A stretch of 64,000 bases of DNA from Candidatus Nitrotoga sp. CP45 (GTDB taxonomy: Bacteria > Pseudomonadota > Gammaproteobacteria > Burkholderiales > Gallionellaceae), in contig QFXJ01000045.1 of assembly GCA_003402375.1 (NCBI GenBank), positions 124,001 to 188,000 on the forward strand, read 5' to 3'. Every line of letters begins with the position of its first letter. The stretch's first letter is position 1. Of this stretch, positions 27,262 to 36,419 are shown piece by piece. The notes under the pieces were generated by a model, which had not been told where the DNA came from, did no database searches, and worked only from the letters and a program-made list of their open reading frames with translations. The position numbers and the translations under genes were made by a program.

Positions 27262-28269
27262 TTACTTCGTAAGGTTATTGATGCTTGAATTGGAGCGGGA
27301 AAGAATTCGCTTAAGCAGATCCAGTACAGAAATAACTGAGTTTTCCATCTTGAAAAGCCTCTCGTCCATATTTTCCAAACTCCCATGAGCCCCCTCTTCC
27401 TGCGCGATTTGGGGAATGTGGGTTGAATTCTGCGTCGCAGTATCCGATATGGGAAGAGCAAGCTCTTGTTGAATATCTCCTAAAACTTCATCTACATCAG
27501 AGCTTCCGAAAGTGTGACGTTCTTCGAGGTAACCCATTAAAAATAGGCGGTCACAAAGTGTATTTATTTTGCGTGGAACGCCCCCAGTAAAATTGTAAAT
27601 TTTAAAGAAAGCGTCTTCGCTTAAGGAAGGGTCTCCGTTCCAGCCAACGGTGTGTAATCGATGTTCAATATATTCTCTTGTTTCTATCGCGTCTAATGGC
27701 CCTAAGTGGTAGGTTGCGATTACCCTCTGCTGCAATTGTTGCATGTCATGACTAAGAAGGGTTTTTCTGAATTCAGGTTGTCCTAGCAAAAAAATTTGCA
27801 GCAACGATTTGTCAGCAGTTTGAAAGTTTGACAGCATCCTTAATTCTTCAACTGCTTGGAGTGAAAGATTTTGTGCTTCATCCACTATGAGTAGTGCGCG
27901 TTTCCCTTTTTGGTCACACTGCCGAAGAAACTGTTCAAGTCTGGTCAGCAAGGAAGCTTTGGAGTCGTTTTCGTACGGGAGTCCGAACGCAGCGACTACC
28001 ATTCTTAATGTGTCATCTGCATCAAGGTTGGTGTTAACGATTTGCGCTGCTTGAATTTTTTCCGATTCAAGTTTACAAAAAAGGCTGCGTACTAAGGTGG
28101 TTTTGCCTGCGCCAACGTCGCCGGTGATAACAATGAAGCCCTCTCCTTGAGACAGGCCATATTCCAGGTAGGCCATGGCACGCCTATGGCCTTTGCTGCC
28201 AAAAACGAACTGTGGATCAGGGTGTAATTGGAACGGTTTAGCACTTAATCCGTAGTAAGATTCATACAT
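27262..28269 (-). CDS. XrtA-associated AAA ATPase (ExeA-like)
   Basis: 335-aa cytoplasmic ATPase of the GspA/ExeA type specific to PEP-CTERM loci (TIGR03015 by recollection). It opens MYESYYGLSAKPFQLHPDPQ, followed by Walker A GDVGAGKTTLVRSL, Walker B ALLIVDEAQNLS and the sensor/arginine-finger region FRKTLLSHDMQQLQQRV. The FTGGVPRKINTLCDRL block is diagnostic. The C-terminal tail is low complexity and Ser/Asn-rich. It follows the outer-membrane protein gene by 17 bp. Presumed role: energising or organising polysaccharide assembly or secretion. Confidence 0.93.
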   Translation of the reverse strand: MYESYYGLSAKPFQLHPDPQFVFGSKGHRRAMAYLEYGLSQGEGFIVITGDVGAGKTTLVRSLFCKLESEKIQAAQIVNTNLDADDTLRMVVAAFGLPYENDSKASLLTRLEQFLRQCDQKGKRALLIVDEAQNLSLQAVEELRMLSNFQTADKSLLQIFLLGQPEFRKTLLSHDMQQLQQRVIATYHLGPLDAIETREYIEHRLHTVGWNGDPSLSEDAFFKIYNFTGGVPRKINTLCDRLFLMGYLEERHTFGSSDVDEVLGDIQQELALPISDTATQNSTHIPQIAQEEGAHGSLENMDERLFKMENSVISVLDLLKRILSRSNSSINNLTK

Positions 28270-28286
28270 TTATTTGGTTGCTCCAG

Positions 28287-29843
28287 CTAGAAACTCATTA
28301 ACAGAGATGCGACGATTGCATTCTCGCGATATTCACTGCCAATTTGGTTAGAGGTTCGCTCGGTATGCCGAAAATTAACTGCACCATTAAGCTTGGGCTG
28401 TATCTGCCGTGTTAGGCCGACCCTGAAAGTCTTAGTTTCGTCCTCTTGACCTGTGGCGAGTATGTTGGACTTAATGTATATGGCGCCGATATTAGCATTG
28501 GTTCGTGGAGAAATTTTCCAGCTCCAAAGAGCATTGCCGCCAATTTGTTTTGTATCGTTGTTCAGCGTAAAGTTGTTTATCCCAAACAAAGCACTATTGG
28601 CATCTCCTTGTGTTTGTGCTTCACGCAACATATGGAATATGCTAAACACGAGTGTGCTTCTAGCGCCACTCAACGCAACACTCCCCTGTAAGCGTTTTTG
28701 CAGAAAAAATTGATTTGTGAGGACGTTGATTGGATCAAAAATGGAAGCTGAAAGTCCATTATCTCTAATGAAGGCATCTACTGTTTGTTGGCGCATTACG
28801 GGGTCGGGAATGTTAGATGTCCAAAGCTGATCCAGGAAGTTTGCAGTATCAACCGTGGCAGGAATAACAAATTGGTCGCGGGTAGTGGTGATATTCTGGT
28901 TGTAATTTAGGCTCCAAGCCGATCTGCGAGTGCGATGGCTGGCTCTAAGCATGTAGGTAGTACCAAAGAAAGCTTTACCAGTATTGGCAGCGATATTAGT
29001 TCTATCGGATGGTGTCCAGACAAAACCAGTTGTCCAGAAAGAACCAGCCGAATTTCCAGTTATTGATGTATAGCTAAATTTTTGGTATCCACCTGTTCCT
29101 GTCAAACTGAATTTTGATGAAACCCGATAACGAAGATTACCCATATATCGTTCATTTACTACGGATGGGCCTAAACCGTCTATTTTTTGTTTGTTATAGT
29201 TTAAGCCCCAGCCTAGTGTGCGGAAAGCAGAGCCGCTGGTGAGGCTTAACAAAATGTTGTCCGATTGGCTGCTAGATAGTCCCCCTACGCCTGTGTAGAC
29301 TGCATTATGTGTGTAGCGCGCTTGAGTTGAGGCAAAATTGGAGAAATTGTGGCGTATATAGGGGCTAATGCTATAGGTTTTGATGGTGGTGCGATTGTTC
29401 GTGATGTTTTCATTAGTGGTCGCTAGTGGGCCAAGAAGAGAAATGTTTTGTTGACTGATGTTGGCGTTACTATCCAGAAAAAGAAAATTTTTAATTAGCT
29501 CCGCATTTTCTCCTGCACGTAGCTGATGCACGGTTCTATTTGAATCGCTCCCATTGGCATAAAACAGATTTTGCATTGTATAGTTGGCATTGACTTTCAA
29601 GCGTGCGCCGGTTCCGATCAATGATATTCCAGGATTAATTTGTGTGATGAAATCGCTTTTTTCACTTCCTCGAGCAGCCAAAGTAACGTTGTCAGTATAA
29701 GTTTCTATCAAATTTAACCTAGGTACGATTTTCCACTCCGCAGCAGCGGAATAGGCGGGGCATATTAATATGATAATGGCGGCTGTCCGGATTATCGTAT
29801 AGGGAAGCTTGTAAAATCCATTATTCTTTGCCACTTTAGTCAT
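28287..29843 (-). CDS. PEP-CTERM system-associated outer-membrane beta-barrel protein
   Basis: 518-aa protein of the TIGR03016-type family. It has a signal peptide (ending ICPAYSAAA), then EWKIVPRLNLIETYTDNVTL and many alternating amphipathic strands such as RLKVNANYTMQNLFYAN and WSLNYNQNITTTRDQFV, ending in an aromatic residue (LLMSF) as outer-membrane barrels do. I place the start at the ATG at 29843 (MTKVAKNNGFYKL), overlapping the kinase stop by 8 bp, rather than at 29858. Likely the outer-membrane partner for polysaccharide export or retention. Confidence 0.88.
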   Translation of the reverse strand: MTKVAKNNGFYKLPYTIIRTAAIIILICPAYSAAAEWKIVPRLNLIETYTDNVTLAARGSEKSDFITQINPGISLIGTGARLKVNANYTMQNLFYANGSDSNRTVHQLRAGENAELIKNFLFLDSNANISQQNISLLGPLATTNENITNNRTTIKTYSISPYIRHNFSNFASTQARYTHNAVYTGVGGLSSSQSDNILLSLTSGSAFRTLGWGLNYNKQKIDGLGPSVVNERYMGNLRYRVSSKFSLTGTGGYQKFSYTSITGNSAGSFWTTGFVWTPSDRTNIAANTGKAFFGTTYMLRASHRTRRSAWSLNYNQNITTTRDQFVIPATVDTANFLDQLWTSNIPDPVMRQQTVDAFIRDNGLSASIFDPINVLTNQFFLQKRLQGSVALSGARSTLVFSIFHMLREAQTQGDANSALFGINNFTLNNDTKQIGGNALWSWKISPRTNANIGAIYIKSNILATGQEDETKTFRVGLTRQIQPKLNGAVNFRHTERTSNQIGSEYRENAIVASLLMSF

Positions 29844-30753
29844 AATAGCCGTAACCATAATTGGTTCCGCCAGGGAATGCCTTCGCCTTGTTGTAGACTA
29901 AATTAATGTGGCTATTCGTTTCGATCTGACGGAGCGCCTCTTTGACCGCATGCTGGGTTGTGGTTTCAGCTTCTACAACCATGACAATTTGCCCCATCTG
30001 ACTTGCTAGAACACGCGCCTCTGTTGTGGGGAGCAAGGGTGGGGAATCAAATATGACAATGCGGTCGGGGTATCGGTTTGCAATTTCATTTAACAAGCTG
30101 CTCATGGCTTGGCTTGCCAGCAATTCAGTTGCGTGTCTGTGGCTTGTTCCAGCGGGTAGAATCCTGAGAGTGTCAACGTTAGTTTTAATCATGACATCTG
30201 CTAAATCAAGTTTTTCGTCGAGAAGAATATCCATTAAACCGACAGCAGATTTCAATCCTAATGTGCGGAGAACCGATGGACGAGCTACGTCTGCATCAAC
30301 TAATAGAACCGTATGATCCATCTCTGTCGCGATGCTCATGGCTAAATTAATGGCGCAGAATGTTTTCCCCTCTCTAGGTAACGAACTGGTTACCATAATC
30401 AAATTTCCGTGGTGTATTGCCCCAGCACCTTTAATGAAGGCATTCTGAATCAATGAGCGCTTTATTCCTCTAAATTCCTGAGCGGCTAAAGTTTTTCCTT
30501 GATCCGGTGTAATCATGCCCAACTGATGTAATCTGGCAAGATTGATGTCGGCTTGCGCAATCATTTGTCTGTCGGGATTACGGGTGTTGTGCTCATTGAT
30601 AATTTTTGAGCTCTGTTCACCCGAGATAATATTTGAACTTTGTTCACCTGAGCTTCTCGGTTCCGGCGTTATTTTTAGTGGTCGCGTTATTTCACCTTTA
30701 GCCTGCTCAAATCTGTTTGCTGCTTTTTCAATAATACTCACATAATCTCCCAA
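29836..30753 (-). CDS. XrtA-associated tyrosine autokinase (CpsD/BY-kinase)
   Basis: 305-aa bacterial tyrosine kinase. The Walker A' motif is TSSLPREGKTFCAINLA, Walker A is LLVDADVARPSVL, Walker B is IVIFDSPPLL, and the C-terminus carries a tyrosine cluster (YGYGYYD) for autophosphorylation. The N-terminal ~70 residues are a linker with a small internal repeat (SSGEQSSNIISGEQSSKII). It pairs with the membrane chain-length protein encoded upstream (30877-32415) as the split form of a Wzc-type kinase, controlling polymer length. Confidence 0.93.
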   Translation of the reverse strand: MGDYVSIIEKAANRFEQAKGEITRPLKITPEPRSSGEQSSNIISGEQSSKIINEHNTRNPDRQMIAQADINLARLHQLGMITPDQGKTLAAQEFRGIKRSLIQNAFIKGAGAIHHGNLIMVTSSLPREGKTFCAINLAMSIATEMDHTVLLVDADVARPSVLRTLGLKSAVGLMDILLDEKLDLADVMIKTNVDTLRILPAGTSHRHATELLASQAMSSLLNEIANRYPDRIVIFDSPPLLPTTEARVLASQMGQIVMVVEAETTTQHAVKEALRQIETNSHINLVYNKAKAFPGGTNYGYGYYD

Positions 30754-30876
30754 CAGTGTTCGGTCTGGCTGCTTTATCAGTTCTTTAAGATTTGGTTATT
30801 TAATTAAGCAAATCTCTCTCTTGGAATGAGCCTTGCCATAATTGTTGTTTTAGATTTTCAAGTGGTACCCTCAAAA

Positions 30877-32415
30877 TTATAATTTAAGGAACAAAAACAC
30901 CATTACCACGCTATATAGGGCAACCAGTAGGGTGATAGAAAACCCGAAAGCATAAAGACTCCTTTTGCGCTTAATTTTTTCATTGACAGTCCAATTCATG
31001 GTTACGGTACCTAGTATCGGCAAACCAAATGTTTCTCGTAGACTGTTCTGGCTCAAAAAAGTAGGTCTGATTTGGCTCATTAAGAGAGCACTCCCTATCC
31101 CACCCAGCAGAGCACCAACAAAAACTAAACTAAATAACATTAGTCGATTCGGTCCTGAAGGAACAAGTGGAACCGTAGGGGGGTCTATGACCTTGAATGT
31201 CAACATATCTGGAGTTGCACTCAATTCTCCTGAGAGCTTTGCAGACTCTCGGCGTCCTATGAGATTTTCATAATTTGATTTGTTGATATGATAATCGCGG
31301 TTTAGTTGAGAAAACTCTTCTGCCACTTGGGGTTTCGCAATAGTTAACGCTTTTAATTGAGCACTGCGAGAAGAATATTCTTCCACTCGAGCCTTCATCG
31401 CCGCGACCCTAGCTTCGGCTTCTGATAAAGAAACATTAAGTTGTTGCAGCATGGGGCTGTAACTCTTACCCCGATCTCGATCAGTGACAGGTTTTTTAAG
31501 TTTAGCTTCCTCTAGTTTGCGCTCTTCAAGTTTTGTAATTAAGCGTTTGATTGAAATAACATCTGGATGGCGTTCTGTAAAGCGCAGGCGCAAGGCATCC
31601 ATGTCATTGGTTAGCGCATGAATCCGAGCATCAATTTCCGGGTTAACAATATTTGATGGCGATTGTTCTGTCGCAAGGTCATCAGAAGGAACACCATCCG
31701 CAATTTGATTTTTGATGGCGTTGCGCGCTTGTTCTGCTTCACGCAGCCCCAGTTTTGCTTCATTCAGACTATCCGAAACAGCTTGCAGTTGTGAACCATA
31801 ATCACCATCCCGGGGCAATAAGCCGCTATTTTTTATTTGGAACTCTGTGACAGCCTTTTCTGCGACGATTAATTTGTCCTCATAATTTTTGATTTGCTCA
31901 TCGATAAATTTAATCGCTTTTTCGGAATCTTGTTTTTGATTCCCAAAGCTGCCTTCAACAAAGATGGTTAGAAAAGACTGGACTACGTCTTTTGCGATTT
32001 TTGGATTTTGATGGTTATAGGAAATAACGTAGAGATCAGCACTATTGCTTCCGCTGATCTTGATCTGGCTCATCATAGTAGCAACTAGCCGTTCATGATC
32101 CTTGGCATCCGTTACCTTTATATCCAAGTCCACCATTCGTAAAACCCGCTCTACGTTTGGACGGCTAAGAAGAGTGCGGCTCATGATTGAAACTTGTTGT
32201 TCCATGTTGGGAACAGTTGTCATGCCTGCCAGCAAAGGCTTTAAGATAGTTCGAGTGTCTACGAAAACTCTTGCAGAAGCCACATAATTATTGGGTAAGG
32301 AATATACCTTGTACCCTCCGGCTAAGACAATGATCCATGCAATAACTACCGCATACCACCGATATTTCCATATTCCCTTTAAGTAGGAAAGTAGCAGGGA
32401 AATTAATTCCTCCAT
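30877..32415 (-). CDS. XrtA system polysaccharide chain-length determinant (Wzz-like)
   Basis: 512-aa inner-membrane protein. A first membrane helix (YAVVIAWIIVLAGGYKVYSL) is followed by a long periplasmic coiled-coil region (about residues 160-400), the PxxP-rich segment DPPTVPLVPSGPNRLM, and further hydrophobic segments at the C-terminus. It matches the PEP-CTERM-associated Wzz family (TIGR03007 by recollection). It acts with the tyrosine kinase and the Wza-like exporter encoded on either side to set polymer length and couple synthesis to export. Confidence 0.93.
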   Translation of the reverse strand: MEELISLLLSYLKGIWKYRWYAVVIAWIIVLAGGYKVYSLPNNYVASARVFVDTRTILKPLLAGMTTVPNMEQQVSIMSRTLLSRPNVERVLRMVDLDIKVTDAKDHERLVATMMSQIKISGSNSADLYVISYNHQNPKIAKDVVQSFLTIFVEGSFGNQKQDSEKAIKFIDEQIKNYEDKLIVAEKAVTEFQIKNSGLLPRDGDYGSQLQAVSDSLNEAKLGLREAEQARNAIKNQIADGVPSDDLATEQSPSNIVNPEIDARIHALTNDMDALRLRFTERHPDVISIKRLITKLEERKLEEAKLKKPVTDRDRGKSYSPMLQQLNVSLSEAEARVAAMKARVEEYSSRSAQLKALTIAKPQVAEEFSQLNRDYHINKSNYENLIGRRESAKLSGELSATPDMLTFKVIDPPTVPLVPSGPNRLMLFSLVFVGALLGGIGSALLMSQIRPTFLSQNSLRETFGLPILGTVTMNWTVNEKIKRKRSLYAFGFSITLLVALYSVVMVFLFLKL

Positions 32416-32577
32416 CTTGTTAAATTCTCCATAAATGGTGTGGGCATCAATTTTTATTTAGCAGTACTCTGCCTTTACATACCAGAGTGGCCATGCTGTT
32501 ATGGAATGTATTGAGAAATTAGATGTGTCGCTTAATTTTTTAAATTAAGTCCGTAACTTTTAGAAAGAAAATATAAA

Positions 32578-33210
32578 TTAAAAAAAGCTTTCAGGAATAA
32601 CTAATATGTCCCCTGGACGTACTGGTATGTTGGCTGAAATATCGCCATCTTTAATTAGATCGTCCAAGCGGACGGCAATGTGTTGTGCTTTTCCATCAAT
32701 GTTGCGAATAATGCTAGCCTTGTTACCTGCAGCAAAATTTGTGATGCCACCTACGGCAATCATGACATCCATTAGTGACATACCTTTGTTATAGTGAAGC
32801 GCTTGGGGTTTACCAGCCTCTCCTATTACACGAATTTGTTCTGTATATGGCCCAATGAAACCAGTCACAATAACCGTTACAACCGGATCCTGAATGAATG
32901 TGGCAAGTGCTTTTTCAATGTCACGAGCCAAATGTGTTGATGTTTTTCCCATGGCGGGCAGATCCTCTACCAAAGGGGTGGTGATTTTTCCATCTGGGCG
33001 AACTGGAACTGACATGGAAACCTCGGGATTGTGCCAAACTATTATGTTTACGTTGTCACCTGGGCCAATCAGGTAGTCATGCGAGGGAGGTTCGACTGAT
33101 GGAGAAAGCGTTATACGCTTAGTGTTAGCGCAACCTTCAAGGGATAAAATCGAAAATGTTATAACAAAAAGAGCTAGCCATTTCATGATATTAGTATGTG
33201 GAGTACTCAT
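32578..33210 (-). CDS. XrtA-associated polysaccharide export lipoprotein (Wza-like)
   Basis: 210-aa outer-membrane lipoprotein. The signal peptide ends in the lipobox LEGC. It contains the poly_export domain (DYLIGPGDNVNIIVWHNPE, RPDGKITTPLVEDLPAMGKT) and one SLBB-type domain (VIGEAGKPQALHYNKGMSLM, ending IPVRPGDILVIPE). It is shorter than E. coli Wza, as usual for exosortase A loci. It is the first gene of the minus-strand polysaccharide operon, so its promoter should lie in the ~750-bp region upstream. Confidence 0.92.
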   Translation of the reverse strand: MSTPHTNIMKWLALFVITFSILSLEGCANTKRITLSPSVEPPSHDYLIGPGDNVNIIVWHNPEVSMSVPVRPDGKITTPLVEDLPAMGKTSTHLARDIEKALATFIQDPVVTVIVTGFIGPYTEQIRVIGEAGKPQALHYNKGMSLMDVMIAVGGITNFAAGNKASIIRNIDGKAQHIAVRLDDLIKDGDISANIPVRPGDILVIPESFF

Positions 33211-33973
33211 TTGAATTTCCTTAATTTGCGGTCATTGTGATAATAGTTGTTGTGTGTTACGCGCACATGTCACCTTCTCTATGAGTCGTATTTTGTTGCT
33301 GAGCTTCTATAGATATGCTGAATTTGCACTAAGTTAATGGTAGATCATCGGATAAAGCACTAAATACTTTAGTGTAGCTCTGGTTTTTTATCTTCGCCAG
33401 TTTCGGGCCGTTGTTTATTTTTTCGTTAATATCAAGGAGGCATGAGGAGAATGGTATGCTACGGAATACTATCGGGTTATATGCAATTCGTCCTCAATTT
33501 AACAACCCCATCTTTGAAAGGGATAAGGGCTTGTCAAATATTGCTTATAATTCGAAGGGGCAGCAAGTTATCAATCTAAACATTTATTTATTATAGCATA
33601 ATTTTTAAGTGGTTTAATAATGCAATTAATTATTAATGTGGCGTACAGGTAAGTTATCCGGGCTTGTGACATATGACATTCGATTTAGTGCAGCCGCTAG
33701 CGGCCTGCCGGATTTTCTCTCATTAAAAATAATAAGTTGCAAGTGTAAACTGGTACAGTTTTAGTTGTCTATCAATTAGTTGAATGACATTTTACGAGTC
33801 GCTTTAAGGAATAGGACAGGCTTAAAATATACTAAGACGCCCCGCCGCAAGCAGTAGTATTAACCGCGCTCTTCAATCTGTTTGTTTTCAATCAGCTTTC
33901 ACTCCGATGGGCGGGAAGTTGAACCCGCGGAGATTCAATTTAAAACCAACAAATAATTAGGGAATTGAGATAC
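33211..33973. other. divergent regulatory region between the polysaccharide operon and ybaL
   Basis: About 760 bp without a supported gene; the small plus-strand ORF 33411-33596 has no recognisable content. Visible structure: a perfect palindrome GCCGCTAGCGGC at 33693-33704, nested between ATCCGG (33656-33661) and CCGGAT (33708-33713), the latter followed by TTTTCTCT. It must contain promoters for the polysaccharide operon (minus) and the antiporter (plus). I did not find a convincing sigma-54 site, which regulates some PEP-CTERM loci. Confidence 0.4.
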
Positions 33974-35698
33974 GTGCCTCATAGCCTCAGCCTGATAACT
34001 ACTGTTGCCGCCAGTTTTGGACTTGCACTGATTTTTGGTTTCATCGCTGCGCGCTTGAAATTGCCAGTTCTGGTCGGCTACATGGTTGCCGGCATAATTC
34101 TTGGTCCCGGCACACCCGGATTTGTCGCAGATATTGGGCTTTCCAGTCAGCTTGCTGAAATCGGAGTAATTCTTCTAATGTTTGGCGTTGGGCTGCACTT
34201 CTCCCTAGACGACCTCTGGGCCGTTCGACGAATCGCTTTGCCAGGAGCCATTATTCAGATCACGGTTGCAACGGCGCTAGGTATAACTGTCTCTAAATTT
34301 TGGGGCTGGGGTCTTGGCGCTGGCATCGTGTTCGGTCTTGCTCTTTCAGTGGCGAGCACGGTAGTGCTCCTTAGAGCGTTGGAAAATCGCGGTGTCCTCG
34401 AATCCGTAAATGGGCGCATTGCCATCGGCTGGCTTGTGGTCGAGGATCTAGTGATGGTCTTGGTACTCGTGTTTCTACCACCACTAGCCGGATGGTTAGG
34501 GGGCGATGTAAATGGGCTTGCAGAGAAATCAGGAGACGGTATCCTGAAAATGCTTGCGCTTACGATTGGGAAAGTGTCGATATTTGTTGTGCTTATGCTT
34601 GTTGTGGGCCGTCGCGTTTTCCCTTGGTTGCTATGGCAGGTCGCCCGGACTGGTTCGAGGGAGCTTTTTACATTAAGCGTTATTGCTGTTGCCGTTGGTA
34701 TCGCCTTTGGTTCTGCCGAGCTTTTCGGCGTCTCCTTCGCGCTCGGGGCTTTTTTTGCCGGGATGGCCATGAGGGAATCTCAATTAAGCCATCGAGCAGC
34801 TGAAGAATCCCTCCCGCTTAGGGATGCTTTTTCCGTTCTGTTTTTTGTGTCGGTTGGAATGCTATTTGACCCAGATATTTTGTTGCAACAACCTTTACAA
34901 CTACTTATAGTAGTCTCAATCATAATTTTCGGTAAATCATTAGCCGCTTTTTTGCTCGTTCTTGCGTTTCGCTACCCTCTTAATACAGCGATTACGGTAT
35001 CGGCCAGCTTGGCGCAAATCGGTGAATTTTCTTTTATTCTGGCAGGGTTAGGGGTTACTTTAGGACTTCTGCCAATTGAAGGTCAAAGCCTTATTTTGGC
35101 GGGTGCGATTATCTCAATCGCACTCAATCCCCTGCTATTTCACGTTATTGAACCTGTACAAGCGTGGATACGATCCCGTTCAACAATCGCGCGCCTTCTG
35201 GAACGCCCCGATGATCCGCTGGCAGAGCTTCCCATGAGTGTTGATCAAGCCCATCTGACGGGTCACGTTGTGCTCGTAGGCTATGGCCGTGTAGGCCGCC
35301 GTATCGGTGAAGCGCTAACCAAACGCGGAATACCGTTCGTTGTGGCCGAACAAAATCGCGAACTGGTCGAGGAATTACGCAAACGCGGCATGCTGGCCGT
35401 CTCCGGTAATTATTCTGACCCGGCCGTACTCATTCAGGCACATATTGCGCGGGCGCATATATTAGTGATCGCGACTCCAGATTCCTTTCATGTACGACGA
35501 ATAATTGAAATCGCACGTATGCTCAATCCAAGCGTTGAGACAGTTGTGCGCACCCATAGCGATGAAGATGCGGCCCTGCTTCAAAAAGAACATGCAGGAA
35601 AAATATTTATGGGTGAACACGAACTTGCGCTTGGCATGACACGTTATGTGCTTGAGCTTATCGCCGAAAAAACCGAAAAAAATACTTTGGCTGAATAA
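33974..35698 (+). CDS. ybaL: YbaL-type CPA2 cation:proton antiporter with RCK domain
   Basis: Membrane antiporter of the Kef/YbaL group. About 12 hydrophobic segments span residues 5-390 with the conserved blocks LPVLVGYMVAGIILGPGTPG, GVILLMFGVGLHFSL and ASTVVLLRALE. A cytoplasmic RCK_N/TrkA-N domain follows, with nucleotide loop VVLVGYGRVGRRIGEAL. Resemblance to E. coli YbaL is strong from the first residues. The ORF track uses TTG at 33965; the GTG at 33974 with upstream AGGGA gives the better start (MPHSLSLITTV). Likely exchanges K+ or Na+ for H+. It is the first plus-strand gene after the polysaccharide locus. Confidence 0.88.
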   Translation: MPHSLSLITTVAASFGLALIFGFIAARLKLPVLVGYMVAGIILGPGTPGFVADIGLSSQLAEIGVILLMFGVGLHFSLDDLWAVRRIALPGAIIQITVATALGITVSKFWGWGLGAGIVFGLALSVASTVVLLRALENRGVLESVNGRIAIGWLVVEDLVMVLVLVFLPPLAGWLGGDVNGLAEKSGDGILKMLALTIGKVSIFVVLMLVVGRRVFPWLLWQVARTGSRELFTLSVIAVAVGIAFGSAELFGVSFALGAFFAGMAMRESQLSHRAAEESLPLRDAFSVLFFVSVGMLFDPDILLQQPLQLLIVVSIIIFGKSLAAFLLVLAFRYPLNTAITVSASLAQIGEFSFILAGLGVTLGLLPIEGQSLILAGAIISIALNPLLFHVIEPVQAWIRSRSTIARLLERPDDPLAELPMSVDQAHLTGHVVLVGYGRVGRRIGEALTKRGIPFVVAEQNRELVEELRKRGMLAVSGNYSDPAVLIQAHIARAHILVIATPDSFHVRRIIEIARMLNPSVETVVRTHSDEDAALLQKEHAGKIFMGEHELALGMTRYVLELIAEKTEKNTLAE

Positions 35699-35807
35699 CA
35701 TATTTTGCTGGTTTCCTGATGTATCTCCCCATCAGCGGCCATATTCTCCAAAAATATAAAGATAAGTTTGAAAAAACTAACATGCATCACGTATTAAATG
35801 CTGCCCT

Positions 35808-36419
35808 ATGAAACCTTACTCTGAATCATGCGAACAAAACCAAGCTCCTATACTTGAAATCTTACGGGAAACACTTCCCAATCAACAGCGTGTATTGGAA
35901 ATAGCCAGTGGAACCGGCCAACATGCCGTCTATTTCGGGCGTGCGTTACCTCACTTGACTTGGCAGACCAGCGAATTAGTGCAAAACCATGCGGGCATTC
36001 TGGCCTGGCTGAACGAGGCTCAACTACCCAATGTGCTTCCACCTGTGGCCATCGATGTGAACGACGACCGATGGCCTATCGAAATAGTAGATACAGTGTT
36101 TAATGCCAACACGGTGCATATTATTTCTTGGCCAGAGGTAGAGCGAATGTTTGCGGGCATAGCACGCGTTTTAAGCGCGGGTGGCATTTTGTGCCTGTAC
36201 GGACCTTTTAACTATGATGGCAAGTTTACCTCCGAAAGTAATGCGCGTTTCGATGCATGGCTCAAGTTACGTAATAAAAACAGCGGAGTGCGGGATTTTG
36301 AAGTTATCAATCGGCTCGCCGAAACGTATGGATTTTTTCTACTAAGGGATGTGACCATGCCTAGTAACAATCGAACCTTGGTGTGGCAACGCGCTCCCAA
36401 CATCCTTGAAGCACCATGA
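35808..36419 (+). CDS. DUF938 family SAM-dependent methyltransferase-like protein
   Basis: 203-aa class I methyltransferase fold. The SAM-binding motif I reads VLEIASGTGQHAVYFG, preceded by the typical DUF938 opening (SESCEQNQAPILEIL). Other family blocks are VFNANTVHIISWPEVERMFAG and LYGPFNYDGKFTSESNA. Substrate unknown. Its TGA stop overlaps the ATG of the next gene (ATGA), so the two form an operon. Confidence 0.85.
   Translation: MKPYSESCEQNQAPILEILRETLPNQQRVLEIASGTGQHAVYFGRALPHLTWQTSELVQNHAGILAWLNEAQLPNVLPPVAIDVNDDRWPIEIVDTVFNANTVHIISWPEVERMFAGIARVLSAGGILCLYGPFNYDGKFTSESNARFDAWLKLRNKNSGVRDFEVINRLAETYGFFLLRDVTMPSNNRTLVWQRAPNILEAP

Noticed and set aside
33837-33945. Possible tRNA because of the GTTGAACCCGCGGAGATTC stretch
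   Set aside because: No cloverleaf could be assembled; acceptor and anticodon stems do not pair.
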